Assembly: GCA_014338185.1 (NCBI GenBank)
Contig: QUBV01000020.1
Span: forward strand, 1-42,840
DNA from: Lysobacterales bacterium
Lineage (GTDB): Bacteria; Pseudomonadota; Gammaproteobacteria; Xanthomonadales; Rhodanobacteraceae
Length of the DNA: 42,840 nucleotides
Reading direction: 5' to 3'
Shown here one piece after another: positions 35,203 through 42,737 of the stretch (position 1 is its first letter; every line of letters begins with the position of its first letter). Position numbers and translations under genes: made by a program. The notes under the pieces are model-generated. The model was not told where the DNA came from. It searched no databases and saw nothing but the letters and a program-made list of their open reading frames with translations.

Positions 35203-36849
35203 GTGGCCGGCCCTGCCCTGCCGCATGAGTCCGATGCCGTGAACAGCACTCCAGCCGACCCCGACAGCCTGTGGCGCCGCGCCGCCGAATGCGTGCGCAC
35301 CGGCGACTACGCCAACGCGGTCATGACCTACCGCGCGATCGCCGAGGCCAACCCCGCCGATCCGCTGGGCTGGTTCGCGCTGTCCTCCGCCGCACGGGCG
35401 GGCGGCGACTTCCGCCTCGCGGTGGAACACGCGCGCTCGGCGGCGCTGGCGATGCGCGAATCAGGCCGGTTCGCGGCGGTGGCGGAACTCGCGCAGCACC
35501 TGCAGAACCTCGGCGAGACGCGTTTTGCCACCCACATCATCGAGCGCGCGGGCTGGTCGGCGGTATCCACGCATGCCGACCTGGCCGCACGCCTGGCGCA
35601 GACACTGGGCCAGGCCGACCGCCATGCCGACGCCTTGCAGTTGCTCGACCTGGCCCTGGCCCGCCACGCGGCCACGCCCGCGCTCAGCTACCTGCGCGCG
35701 ATCACGCTGCGCCACCTCGGCCGGGGTGCCGAGGCAAGTGACGAGTTCGAACGTTGCCTCGCGCTCGCGCCCGACTACGCCGCGGCGATGCTGATGCTGG
35801 CCCAGCACGACGTGCGCCACCGCGGCGCCGAACAGCTCGCACGCATCCGCGCCGCGCTCGCGCGCGACGGGGTCGAGCCGCAGCAACGCGCGATGCTCGA
35901 CTACGCGCACTTCATCCACCTCGACGCCGCCGGTGACACGGCTGCGGCCTGGCAGGCGCTGGAGTCGGGCATGCGCCTCAAGCGTGCGAGCCTGGCCTGG
36001 GACGCCACGGCCGAGCAGGCGACGTTCGATGCCCTCGCACGCCTGTGCGATGCCGACTTCGGCAGCCGCCGCGATGGCGCAGCCGATGGCCAGCACACGC
36101 CGGTCTTCGTGTTCGGGCTGCCACGCAGCGGCACCACCGTGCTCGAGCGCCTGCTCGCCAACCACAGCCGGGTGGCCAGCGCCGGTGAGCTCAACGAGTT
36201 CCACCACCAGCTGTGCTGGGAGGCCAACCTCGCCACCAGCGAGCCGGCCGACCCGCGCCTGCTCGCGGCCGCGCCCACGTTCGACTTCGCCGCGCTGGGC
36301 CGCGGTTATCTGCTGCGCACGCATTGGCGCGCGGGTGGCGCCAGCCACCTCATCGACAAGTTCCCGCGCAACTTCCTCTACGCCGGGCTCATCCATCGGG
36401 CGCTGCCGCAGGCGCGGATGATCTGCCTCGTGCGCGATCCGCTGGACAGCTGCCTGTCCAACCTCAAGGAACTGTTCGCGGGCGACTTCTACCCCTACAG
36501 CTACGAGCCGGGCGAAACCGCCGCCCACGTCGTGCGCTTCCACCGGCTGCTGGCGCACTGGCAAACGTGCATGCCAGGCGCGGTGCTCACGCTGCGCTAC
36601 GAGGAACTCGTGCGTGATCCGGCCCGGGTCATGCGCCAGGTGCTCGACTACTGCGGCCTGCCGTTCGAGCCGGCCTGCACCGACCTCGCCCGCAACCAGA
36701 CGCCCTCGGCCACCGCCAGCAGCACGCAGGTGCGCGAGGGGCTGCACGCGCGCTCGATCGGGGCATGGCGCCGCTACGCGCAACCGCTGGCGGCGGCCCA
36801 GACCCTGTTGCGCGCGCAGCTGCCCGCGCAGGTCTTCAGCGCCGACTGA
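35203..36849 (+). CDS. TPR-sulfotransferase fusion
   Basis: 548 aa from GTG 35203, or 536 aa from GTG 35239; the sequence does not decide. Residues about 20-230 are TPR-like helical repeats (LWRRAAECVRTGDYANAVMTYRAIAEANP...). The C-terminal half is a sulfotransferase domain: the PAPS 5'-phosphosulfate loop FVFGLPRSGTTVLERLL, the 3'-phosphate site CLVRDPLDSCLSN, and SHLIDKFPRNFLYAGLI between them. Such TPR-sulfotransferases are widespread in Proteobacteria, with acceptors (lipids, glycans or proteins) mostly undetermined. No signal peptide, so it is cytosolic. It follows pckG by 45 bp in the same direction. Confidence 0.9.
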   Translation: MAGPALPHESDAVNSTPADPDSLWRRAAECVRTGDYANAVMTYRAIAEANPADPLGWFALSSAARAGGDFRLAVEHARSAALAMRESGRFAAVAELAQHLQNLGETRFATHIIERAGWSAVSTHADLAARLAQTLGQADRHADALQLLDLALARHAATPALSYLRAITLRHLGRGAEASDEFERCLALAPDYAAAMLMLAQHDVRHRGAEQLARIRAALARDGVEPQQRAMLDYAHFIHLDAAGDTAAAWQALESGMRLKRASLAWDATAEQATFDALARLCDADFGSRRDGAADGQHTPVFVFGLPRSGTTVLERLLANHSRVASAGELNEFHHQLCWEANLATSEPADPRLLAAAPTFDFAALGRGYLLRTHWRAGGASHLIDKFPRNFLYAGLIHRALPQARMICLVRDPLDSCLSNLKELFAGDFYPYSYEPGETAAHVVRFHRLLAHWQTCMPGAVLTLRYEELVRDPARVMRQVLDYCGLPFEPACTDLARNQTPSATASSTQVREGLHARSIGAWRRYAQPLAAAQTLLRAQLPAQVFSAD

Positions 36850-36903
36850 CACGCCCGCCGCGCGCTAAACCCGGCAGCGCGCGCGCGCATCCAAGCTGGC
36901 AAG

Positions 36904-37533
36904 ATGGATGCCTGCCTGTCCCTGCCGATGCCGATGAGCGACGCCGCGCCGCCCCGCGCGATCCCTGCCGACGACGACGCCGGGCTGGTGCGGCGCGCGG
37001 CCGCGGGCGAAACGGCCGCGTTCGAAACCCTGTACCGGCGCCATGTCGCGCGCGTGCACGGCGTGCTGTGGCGTCTGTCGGGCATGAATGCCGCGCTCGC
37101 CGAGGAACTCACCCAGGAAGCGTTCATCCATGCCTGGCAGGGCCTGCCCGGATTTCGCGGCGACAGCGCATTCAGCACCTGGCTGCACCGCCTGGCCGTC
37201 AACCTCGCGCTGATGCGCATGCGCACACCCGAGCGCGAGGAAGCCGTCGATCCGGACACGCTCGTGCAGCTCGCCGGTGGCGCGCGCGAGTTCTGCGCAG
37301 GCGAGCGCGCCGAGCTGGAGCAAGCCGTGGCGCGCCTGCCGCCGCGCGCCCGCGCGGTGCTCGTGCTGCACGACATCGAGGGCTGGCGACACCAGGAGAT
37401 CGGTGCTGCGCTCGGCATCGCCAGCGGCTCGTGCAAGGCACACCTGCATCGCGCACGTGGCCTGCTGCGCGCATTGCTGGGCGAGCCGGGGGCGACACTG
37501 CACGACGACACGGGGGTGCAAGGCGATGACTGA
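36904..37533 (+). CDS. ECF sigma factor (RpoE-like)
   Basis: 209 aa from ATG 36904; in-frame ATGs at 36928 and 36934 are alternatives. Sigma-2 is LVRRAAAGETAAFETLYRRHVARV and AEELTQEAFIHAWQGLPGFRGDSAFSTWLHRLAVNLAL; sigma-4 is LPPRARAVLVLHDIEGWRHQEIGAALGIASGSCKAHLHRARGLLR. Unlike the sigma at 3461 it has the normal acidic region 2.2 (EELTQEAF), so it should be held by an anti-sigma factor. The next gene overlaps its end by 8 bp and encodes a single-span membrane protein, the likely candidate. Confidence 0.93.
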   Translation: MDACLSLPMPMSDAAPPRAIPADDDAGLVRRAAAGETAAFETLYRRHVARVHGVLWRLSGMNAALAEELTQEAFIHAWQGLPGFRGDSAFSTWLHRLAVNLALMRMRTPEREEAVDPDTLVQLAGGAREFCAGERAELEQAVARLPPRARAVLVLHDIEGWRHQEIGAALGIASGSCKAHLHRARGLLRALLGEPGATLHDDTGVQGDD

Positions 37534-37969
37534 GCTGGAACTGCGCCAGCGCCTGCGGCAACTGCGCGATGCGCGCGATCCCGCGCGCGACCTGTGGCCC
37601 GCGATTGCCGTGCGCCTGCAACCGGCGCCCGCGGCGACGCGGCATGTACGGCGCCGGCGGGCGCCGGCCCTCGCCGCGGCTGCGCTGTTGCTGCTCGCGC
37701 TGGGCGTTGGCGCGCTGCTGCGGCCCTGGCACGCGCCGGTGGAACCGGGCCTGGCCGGTGCGACGCCAACGCCGCTGCACCGCACGCCGACGCGCGCGCC
37801 GCATGGTGATCCGCGCCTGCTCGCCGGCGCGATCGTGCTCGACACAGCCCACGCGCAACTCGAACAGGCGCTCGCGGCACAACCCGACAGCGCACTGCTC
37901 AATGACCTGCTCAAACGCACCCAGGCACGCCGCGCGCGCCTGGTACAGCACGCCGGCCAGGCCGGTTGA
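37526..37969 (+). CDS. Single-span membrane protein, probable anti-sigma partner
   Basis: 147 aa. The N-terminal cytosolic 50 residues (TELELRQRLRQLRDARDPARDLWPAIAVRLQ) precede a membrane helix (APALAAAALLLLALGVGALL, about residues 53-72), followed by a periplasmic part ending in a helix (DTAHAQLEQALAAQPDSALLNDLLKRTQARRARLVQ). There is no HxxxCxxC zinc motif, so it is not a classic ZAS anti-sigma; position and topology suggest the role. It overlaps the sigma gene and is followed after 23 bp by the DUF4097 gene. Confidence 0.75.
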   Translation: MTELELRQRLRQLRDARDPARDLWPAIAVRLQPAPAATRHVRRRRAPALAAAALLLLALGVGALLRPWHAPVEPGLAGATPTPLHRTPTRAPHGDPRLLAGAIVLDTAHAQLEQALAAQPDSALLNDLLKRTQARRARLVQHAGQAG

Positions 37970-37992
37970 CCCACCGCAATGGAGGCCTCCCC

Positions 37993-38883
37993 ATGAAATC
38001 CCCGATCCTGCCATTCCTGCTGCTTGCACTGGTCGGCACCCTCGCCAGCGCGCAGACCCCAATCGATCAGACGCGCGCCGTCGATGCCGACGCACGCATC
38101 GACGTCGCCAACATCAAGGGCTCGATCAGCATCACGGGCTGGGACCAGCCCCAGGTCACGATCAGCGGCACCCTCGGCCGTGGCAGCAAGGGGCTGTCGG
38201 TCGAGGGTGACGCGCGTCACCTGCGCATCAAGGTCGAAGCGCCCGAACGGGGCTGGTTCAACTGGGGCAGCGACACCAGCATGGGCGACACCACGCTCGT
38301 GCTCAAGGTCCCGCGCGGCGCCACGCTGGACATCGACTCGGTCAGCGCCGATGTCGAACTGGCGGGCGTGGCCGGCTCCGCGCTCACGGCCGCCACAGTC
38401 AGCGGCAAGCTGCGCCTGGACAGCTCCGCCGCGCGCGTGGATATCGACAGCGTGAGCGGCGACGTCGACTTCACCGGGCCGGCCGGCAAGGCCGAGGTCG
38501 AAACCGTGTCGGGCAGCATCCGTGTGCGCGGCCTGGGTGGCGAGGTCGACCTGGAAACGGTGTCGGGCGACATCGACGCCGACCTGGGCAGCTATCGCCG
38601 GCTCGATGCCCAGACCGTATCGGGCGACATCAACGTGCGCGGCACGCCGGCCAACGACGGCGACATCCAGCTCGAATCGATGAGCGGCGACCTGCAGCTG
38701 CAGTTGCCCGAGGCGATCCCGGCCAAGCTCAAGGCCTCGACTTTCAGCGGCCGCATCCGCAGTGACTTCGGCGCCGGCAGCGGCGACACCGATGCCAAGC
38801 GGCTGGAAGCCACGCTCGGCGCCGGCAGCGCGCAGATGCGCCTGGAAACCTTCAGCGGCGACATCGAAATCCGCAAGCACTGA
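37993..38883 (+). CDS. Exported DUF4097-type beta-helical repeat protein
   Basis: 296 aa. The signal peptide (PILPFLLLALVGTLASAQ) is followed by DUF4097/putative adhesin repeats with core motifs DSVSGDVDF, ETVSGSIRV, ETVSGDIDA, QTVSGDINV, ESMSGDLQL, STFSGRIRS and ETFSGDIEI at 17-25 residue steps, a pattern that folds as a one-sided beta-helix. GGAGG at 37981-37985 fixes ATG 37993. As third gene of the ECF sigma / membrane protein operon it may be the envelope output or a signal for it. Function of the family is not established. Confidence 0.87.
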   Translation: MKSPILPFLLLALVGTLASAQTPIDQTRAVDADARIDVANIKGSISITGWDQPQVTISGTLGRGSKGLSVEGDARHLRIKVEAPERGWFNWGSDTSMGDTTLVLKVPRGATLDIDSVSADVELAGVAGSALTAATVSGKLRLDSSAARVDIDSVSGDVDFTGPAGKAEVETVSGSIRVRGLGGEVDLETVSGDIDADLGSYRRLDAQTVSGDINVRGTPANDGDIQLESMSGDLQLQLPEAIPAKLKASTFSGRIRSDFGAGSGDTDAKRLEATLGAGSAQMRLETFSGDIEIRKH

Positions 38884-38910
38884 AGGCGCGGGCATCGCGC
38901 GCCCGCGCCT
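38884..38910 (+). terminator. Perfect 10-bp hairpin after the DUF4097 gene
   Basis: AGGCGCGGGC (38884-38893) pairs perfectly with GCCCGCGCCT (38901-38910), loop ATCGCGC, starting directly after the stop codon. No U-tract. It probably ends or stabilises the sigma-factor operon transcript; the leftward hom gene ends 61 bp further on. Confidence 0.5.
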
Positions 38911-38970
38911 GCCGGCATCGAGGCGCGGCCGCGGGGCCGCCGCCCGTGACGGCGGCAGTGCCTCCGGCGA

Positions 38971-40047
38971 TCAGTCCGGCGCCGCGAGGGCGAGCACGTC
39001 GCCGAGCAGCGCCTGCGCCGTCACCTCGGCACCGGCGCCCGGACCCTGGATCACCAGCGGCTGGGCGTGGTAACGCGCGGTGGTGAGCGCGAACAGGTTG
39101 TCGTTGCCGGCCAGCCGAGCCGCGGGATGCGTGGCCGGCACCGCGACCAGCCCGACGCTGGCGCGGCCGTGCTCGTCCAGCCGCGCGAGGAAGCGCAGCA
39201 CCTTGCCCTCGCGCGACGCCTCGGCGCGGCGCTGCTCCAGCGGCGCATCGAGTTCACCCAGCCGCGCGAGGAACTCGTCGAGCGTGACCGTGGCCAGTGC
39301 CGCCGGCACCACGCCCTCGATCGCGACTTCGTGCGCATCCAGCGCGTGGCCGGCCGCGCGCGCGAGGATCAGCAGCTTGCGCGCGACGTCGGCGCCGCCC
39401 AGGTCCAGCCGCGGATCGGGTTCGGTGTAGCCGCGCTCGCGTGCCTCGCGCAGCAGTTCGGAGAAGGGTCGGCTGCCATCGAAATGGTTGAACAGCCACG
39501 ACAGCGAACCCGAGAACACGCCATCGAGCGCGCGCAGGCGATCACCGCACTGGCGCAGGCGCAGCAGCGTGGACAGCACCGGCAGACCCGCGCCGACCGT
39601 GGCGGCATCGCCGTAGCGGCGGCGCGCCTGGCGGCTGGCGTGGCGCAACCGCTGCCAGCCTTCCAGGCGCTCGCCGAGCGCGGCCTTGTTGGCACTGACC
39701 ACGTGGTAGCCCCGCGCGAGCCAATCGGCGTGGTGCGCGGCCACCTCGCCCGAGGCGGTGGCATCGACGATCACCTGCTCGGCCAAGCCGCTGTCACGCA
39801 GGGCCGCGAGCAACGCCTCGTCGTCGCGCGGCCGGGTCGAGCCACCGAGCAACCGCTGCGCCTGCGCCGGCACCACGCCGCGCGGATTGACCCACTGGTG
39901 CCTGGAGTCGGCCACCGCCACGAGATGCAAGGCGCCCGCGGCGGGCGTGGCAAGCAGGTCGAGCAAGGCGCGGCCGACACCGCCGACGCCGAGCAGGACG
40001 ATGGCGATGCCGCCACGGGCGGGCGCGGGTGACGGCAGCGCGTTCAT
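38971..40047 (-). CDS. hom: Homoserine dehydrogenase (monofunctional)
   Basis: 358 aa. The NAD(P)-binding motif GVGGVGRALLDLL is near residue 20. The conserved VVSANKAAL, FSGSLSWLFNHF and GYTEPDPRLDLGGADVARKLLILAR are typical of the homoserine dehydrogenase half of ThrA/MetL. No aspartokinase domain and no C-terminal ACT domain are present, so allosteric control by threonine through ACT is not expected. It reduces aspartate semialdehyde to homoserine, the substrate of MetX. Its ATG overlaps the metB stop (ATGA), so the two are coupled; both lie beyond the terminator at 41247-41285. Confidence 0.94.
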   Translation of the reverse strand: MNALPSPAPARGGIAIVLLGVGGVGRALLDLLATPAAGALHLVAVADSRHQWVNPRGVVPAQAQRLLGGSTRPRDDEALLAALRDSGLAEQVIVDATASGEVAAHHADWLARGYHVVSANKAALGERLEGWQRLRHASRQARRRYGDAATVGAGLPVLSTLLRLRQCGDRLRALDGVFSGSLSWLFNHFDGSRPFSELLREARERGYTEPDPRLDLGGADVARKLLILARAAGHALDAHEVAIEGVVPAALATVTLDEFLARLGELDAPLEQRRAEASREGKVLRFLARLDEHGRASVGLVAVPATHPAARLAGNDNLFALTTARYHAQPLVIQGPGAGAEVTAQALLGDVLALAAPD

Positions 40048-41225
40048 GCACACACCTGTTTGCGTTTGCCTGCGGCAAGCGCGCGCTGCAGCGCGGCTTC
40101 GAGGTCGCGGCACAGGTCGTCGCCGTCCTCGATGCCGACCGACACGCGCAGCAGGTCGTCGCTGATGCCGGCATGGCGCCGCGCCTCGGCAGTCATCGAC
40201 GCGTGCGTCATCGTCGCCGGGTGGGCGATCAGGCTTTCGACGCCACCGAGCGACTCGGCCAGCGAGAAGAACTCCAGGCCCTCGACGAACGCGGCGATCG
40301 CGTCCACGCCACCGGCCAGCTCGAAGCTGAGCATCGCGCCGAAGCCATGCTGCTGGCGCGCGGCCAGCGCATGCCCCGGGTGCGTCTCCAGCCCCGGCCA
40401 GTACACACGCGACACCGCGGGGTGGGCATCCAGCAGCTGCGCGATGCGCGCGGCGTTGTCGCAATGCGCGCGCAGGCGCGGCCCCAGCGTGCGCAGGCCG
40501 CGCAGGGTGAGGTAGCTGTCGAACGGTGCGCCGGTGAGGCCGAGGCAGTTGGCCCACGCCTTGAGCTGTTCGGCCACGCCCGCATCGCGCGCGACCACGG
40601 CGCCGCCAACCACGTCGCTGTGGCCGTTGATGTACTTGGTGGTCGAATGCACGACCACGTCGGCGCCGAGCGCCAGCGGCTGCTGCAGCGCCGGCGACAG
40701 GAAGGTGTTGTCGACCACGCACAGCGCGCCAGCCGCATGCGCGGCCTGGGCGACGTGGCGGATGTCGGTGATGCGCAGCAGCGGGTTCGAGGGCGTCTCC
40801 ACCCACACCAGCGCGGGCTGCTCGGCCAGCGCGATCGCGAGCCGCACCGGGTCGGTCAGGTCGACGAAATCGACGCTGAAGCGCGCCTTCTTCGCCCACG
40901 CATCGAGCAGGCGCCAGGTGCCGCCATAACAGTCGTGCGCCGCCACGATGCGACCACCGGGCCGCACCAGTTCCAAGGCCAGGGCCACTGCGGCCATGCC
41001 GCTCGCGGTCACCACACCACCGGCGCCGCCCTCGAGGTCGGTCAGTGCCAGGGCGAGCTGGTCGCGCGTGGGATTGCCGCTGCGCGAGTAGTCGTACTCG
41101 CGCTTGCGACCGAAGCCCGCGAACGTGTAGTTGGTGCTCAGGTGCAGTGGCGGCACCACCGCGCCGTGCTGGGTATCGGTTTCGATGCCCGCGCGTACGG
41201 CCCGGGTGGCAGTGGTCAGACTCAT
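40044..41225 (-). CDS. metB: Cystathionine gamma-synthase (O-succinylhomoserine thiol-lyase family)
   Basis: 393 aa, PLP-dependent Cys/Met metabolism family. Recognisable blocks: YDYSRSGNPTRDQL, SGMAAVALALEL, the aspartate strand CVVDNTFLSPALQQPL and the PLP-lysine motif VVHSTTKYINGHSDVVGG. The end SLAESLGGVESLIAHPATMTHAS is characteristic. It joins O-succinylhomoserine and cysteine to cystathionine; substrate preference cannot be read with certainty. Start 41225 has GGAG 8 nt upstream. That site lies directly behind the U-tract of a strong intrinsic terminator, an unusual arrangement implying read-through control. Linked with hom by a 4-bp overlap. Confidence 0.94.
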   Translation of the reverse strand: MSLTTATRAVRAGIETDTQHGAVVPPLHLSTNYTFAGFGRKREYDYSRSGNPTRDQLALALTDLEGGAGGVVTASGMAAVALALELVRPGGRIVAAHDCYGGTWRLLDAWAKKARFSVDFVDLTDPVRLAIALAEQPALVWVETPSNPLLRITDIRHVAQAAHAAGALCVVDNTFLSPALQQPLALGADVVVHSTTKYINGHSDVVGGAVVARDAGVAEQLKAWANCLGLTGAPFDSYLTLRGLRTLGPRLRAHCDNAARIAQLLDAHPAVSRVYWPGLETHPGHALAARQQHGFGAMLSFELAGGVDAIAAFVEGLEFFSLAESLGGVESLIAHPATMTHASMTAEARRHAGISDDLLRVSVGIEDGDDLCRDLEAALQRALAAGKRKQVCA

Positions 41226-41246
41226 GGGACAGGCTCCGCAATATCG

Positions 41247-41285
41247 AAAAAGGGTTCGGGAGATGCATCCGTACATCTCCCGAAC
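41247..41285 (-). terminator. Intrinsic terminator/attenuator just upstream of metB
   Basis: On the minus strand GTTCGGGAGATG (41285-41274) and CATCTCCCGAAC (41265-41254) form a perfect 12-bp stem with an 8-nt loop, followed by CC and five T (41251-41247). It is the only classic hairpin-plus-U-tract terminator I find in the window. It ends 21 nt before the metB start, so metB-hom can only be expressed by read-through. Upstream CGTCTCCC (41330-41323) can pair with GGGAGATG of the first arm, an alternative antiterminator. Confidence 0.85.
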
Positions 41286-41425
41286 GGCGGGTCACCGGAG
41301 AGGCGAGCGGAACGACGACGGGGGGAGACGTCGCCGCTCATTCACTGGACCCGCATCCAGCAGGACGACGTTGGGTGCCGCCGCCCTTTTCCACGATCCG
41401 TCCATCGATCGCGAAAACCACACAT

Positions 41426-42454
41426 TCAATGCTCCACCAGCGCCTCGCGCAGCAGCGCGCCCACCTGCGCCGGTTCCTTGAGGAATCCGTCGTGGCCATA
41501 GCGCGTGTCGATCACGTGCAGCTGCGCCGCTGCGCCGAGATTGAGCTGCAGCTCGCACAGGTCGGCCAGCGGCACCACGCGGTCGGACGAGAACCCGATC
41601 AGCGTGGTCGGCACGCGCACGTCCTGCGGCGCCACCGCGTGCAGGTCGATCGACTCCGACAGCGCGAGGAAACGCTCGGCCGAGAAGCGCTGCGCGAACC
41701 GTGCGCCGGCCGCACCGAGCCAGCCTTCCTCGGCGAAGTGGTAGCGGCCATCGACCAGTTGCGGCGCGTCGGCGCAGCGCTCGGCGAACTCACGCTCGCC
41801 GCGATAGGTGGTCATCGCCAGGCGCCGGGCCAGATCGAGCCCGCTGGCGGTGTCGCCATGCGCGCGCGCGAAGCGCACCACCTCGCGCTGGATGTTGCGG
41901 ATCGCCACGCTCAGTGGATGGGCGCGGTGCGCGCCCGCGATCGCCACCAGCCGGCCCAGCCGCTGCGGATGGCGCGCGGCAAAGGCCAGCCCGACCATCG
42001 CACCGTAGGACGCGCCCACGTAGGCGCTCGCGCGCGCCTCGCCGAGCAGGTCGAGCACGGCCGCGATCGCGTCCGCCTGGTCCTCACTGCCGACCGCGAG
42101 CGCGTCGCCGCCGAGATCGGCACTGCTGATCCAGTCGATCGCGAGCACGCGGCAGTGGCGCGTATCGATCGCGCGGCCATCGCCGACGATGTCGCTCCAC
42201 CAGCCCGGATTGCCACCGGCGGCCACCACGTAGCGATCGGCCGAGATGCCGCCCTGGACGATCACGAGCGCAGTACCCGCGGCGCCGTGCAGCGACCAGC
42301 GCACGCGCACCTCGCGCGCGCCTTGGGCATGGCGCGGGCTGAGCGTGACCAGTGCCTCGCCATAGCGCGGACCCTGCTCGACCCGCGCCGGCATGAACGC
42401 GACGCAGGCCGACAGGTCGGGCGAGGCGAGGCGGGATTCGGCATGGAAGGTCAT
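41426..42454 (-). CDS. metX: Homoserine O-succinyltransferase (MetX type)
   Basis: 342 aa, alpha/beta hydrolase-fold acyltransferase. The nucleophile elbow is GASYGAMVGL (Ser near residue 145), and the C-terminal catalytic His is in DTRYGHDGFLKE; QGGISADRY holds the oxyanion-side strand. In Xanthomonadaceae MetX enzymes use succinyl-CoA, so the product is probably O-succinylhomoserine for MetB. ATG 42454 is preferred because GGAG lies 7 nt upstream; ATG 42478 would overlap the leader. A SAM-I riboswitch and a near-consensus promoter precede it. The gap to metB is 200 bp and holds the attenuator. Confidence 0.93.
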   Translation of the reverse strand: MTFHAESRLASPDLSACVAFMPARVEQGPRYGEALVTLSPRHAQGAREVRVRWSLHGAAGTALVIVQGGISADRYVVAAGGNPGWWSDIVGDGRAIDTRHCRVLAIDWISSADLGGDALAVGSEDQADAIAAVLDLLGEARASAYVGASYGAMVGLAFAARHPQRLGRLVAIAGAHRAHPLSVAIRNIQREVVRFARAHGDTASGLDLARRLAMTTYRGEREFAERCADAPQLVDGRYHFAEEGWLGAAGARFAQRFSAERFLALSESIDLHAVAPQDVRVPTTLIGFSSDRVVPLADLCELQLNLGAAAQLHVIDTRYGHDGFLKEPAQVGALLREALVEH

Positions 42455-42538
42455 CGCAGTGCTCCACAAGGCGCCCATCGCTGCCACGGGACCCGGAGCC
42501 GACGCGACGACGCACGGCGCATGCACGCCGCGATCGCC

Positions 42539-42680
42539 GCTCATCTCTCGGTGGACCACGCATCGGCGCGTCCCCGCGGGAGTTGGCACCATGGCTTGGC
42601 GGTTGCGGTCGTCGCGACCTTGCCACCTCGCTGGTTGCCCCGGCTTCACTGGGCCTGTCCCTCAGCCGGTCTCGATGAGC
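42539..42680 (-). ncRNA. SAM-I (S-box) riboswitch of metX
   Basis: 142 nt on the minus strand with the S-box core in order: P1 arm GCTCATC (42680-42674), GAGGGA, GGCCC, AGTGAA, GCCGGGGCAACC, a P3 hairpin, GGTGCCAACTCC, a GC-rich P4, then GAGA and the P1 closing arm GATGAGC (42545-42539). P1 pairs perfectly over 7 bp. S-adenosylmethionine binding should shut off metX. No U-tract follows, so control is probably translational: GCTCC (42499-42495) can mask GGAGC (42465-42461), the metX ribosome-binding site. A SAM-I switch before the met operon is known in Xanthomonas campestris. Confidence 0.95.
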
Positions 42681-42690
42681 AATGGCGCGC

Positions 42691-42719
42691 ACTGTACGGA
42701 TTGCCATTTGGCATGTCAA
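42691..42719 (-). promoter_or_regulatory. sigma70 promoter of the metX leader
   Basis: Minus strand: TTGACA (42719-42714), 17-bp spacer, TACAGT (42696-42691). Transcription would begin near 42684, four bases before the riboswitch P1 stem. The spacer contains the 12-bp palindrome TGCCATTTGGCA (42702-42713; 5-bp arms). Confidence 0.85.
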
Positions 42720-42727
42720 TAGGCGTT

Positions 42728-42737
42728 TAGACGTCTA
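42728..42737. promoter_or_regulatory. TAGACGTCTA palindrome upstream of the met promoter (met-box-like)
   Basis: A 10-bp perfect palindrome 8 bp upstream of the -35. Its core AGACGTCT (42729-42736) equals the MetJ consensus half-box of enteric bacteria; the adjoining AGGCGTTT (42721-42728) matches 6 of 8. MetJ is not expected in Xanthomonadales, so another factor may be involved, or chance. Confidence 0.45.

Noticed and set aside
41230-41425. Two small frames in the metX-metB gap, each starting ATG directly after a TGA, as leader peptides
   Set aside because: They have no runs of Met, Thr, Cys or Ser expected for attenuation, no clear ribosome-binding site, and one simply ends at the metB start; I keep the RNA hairpin explanation instead.
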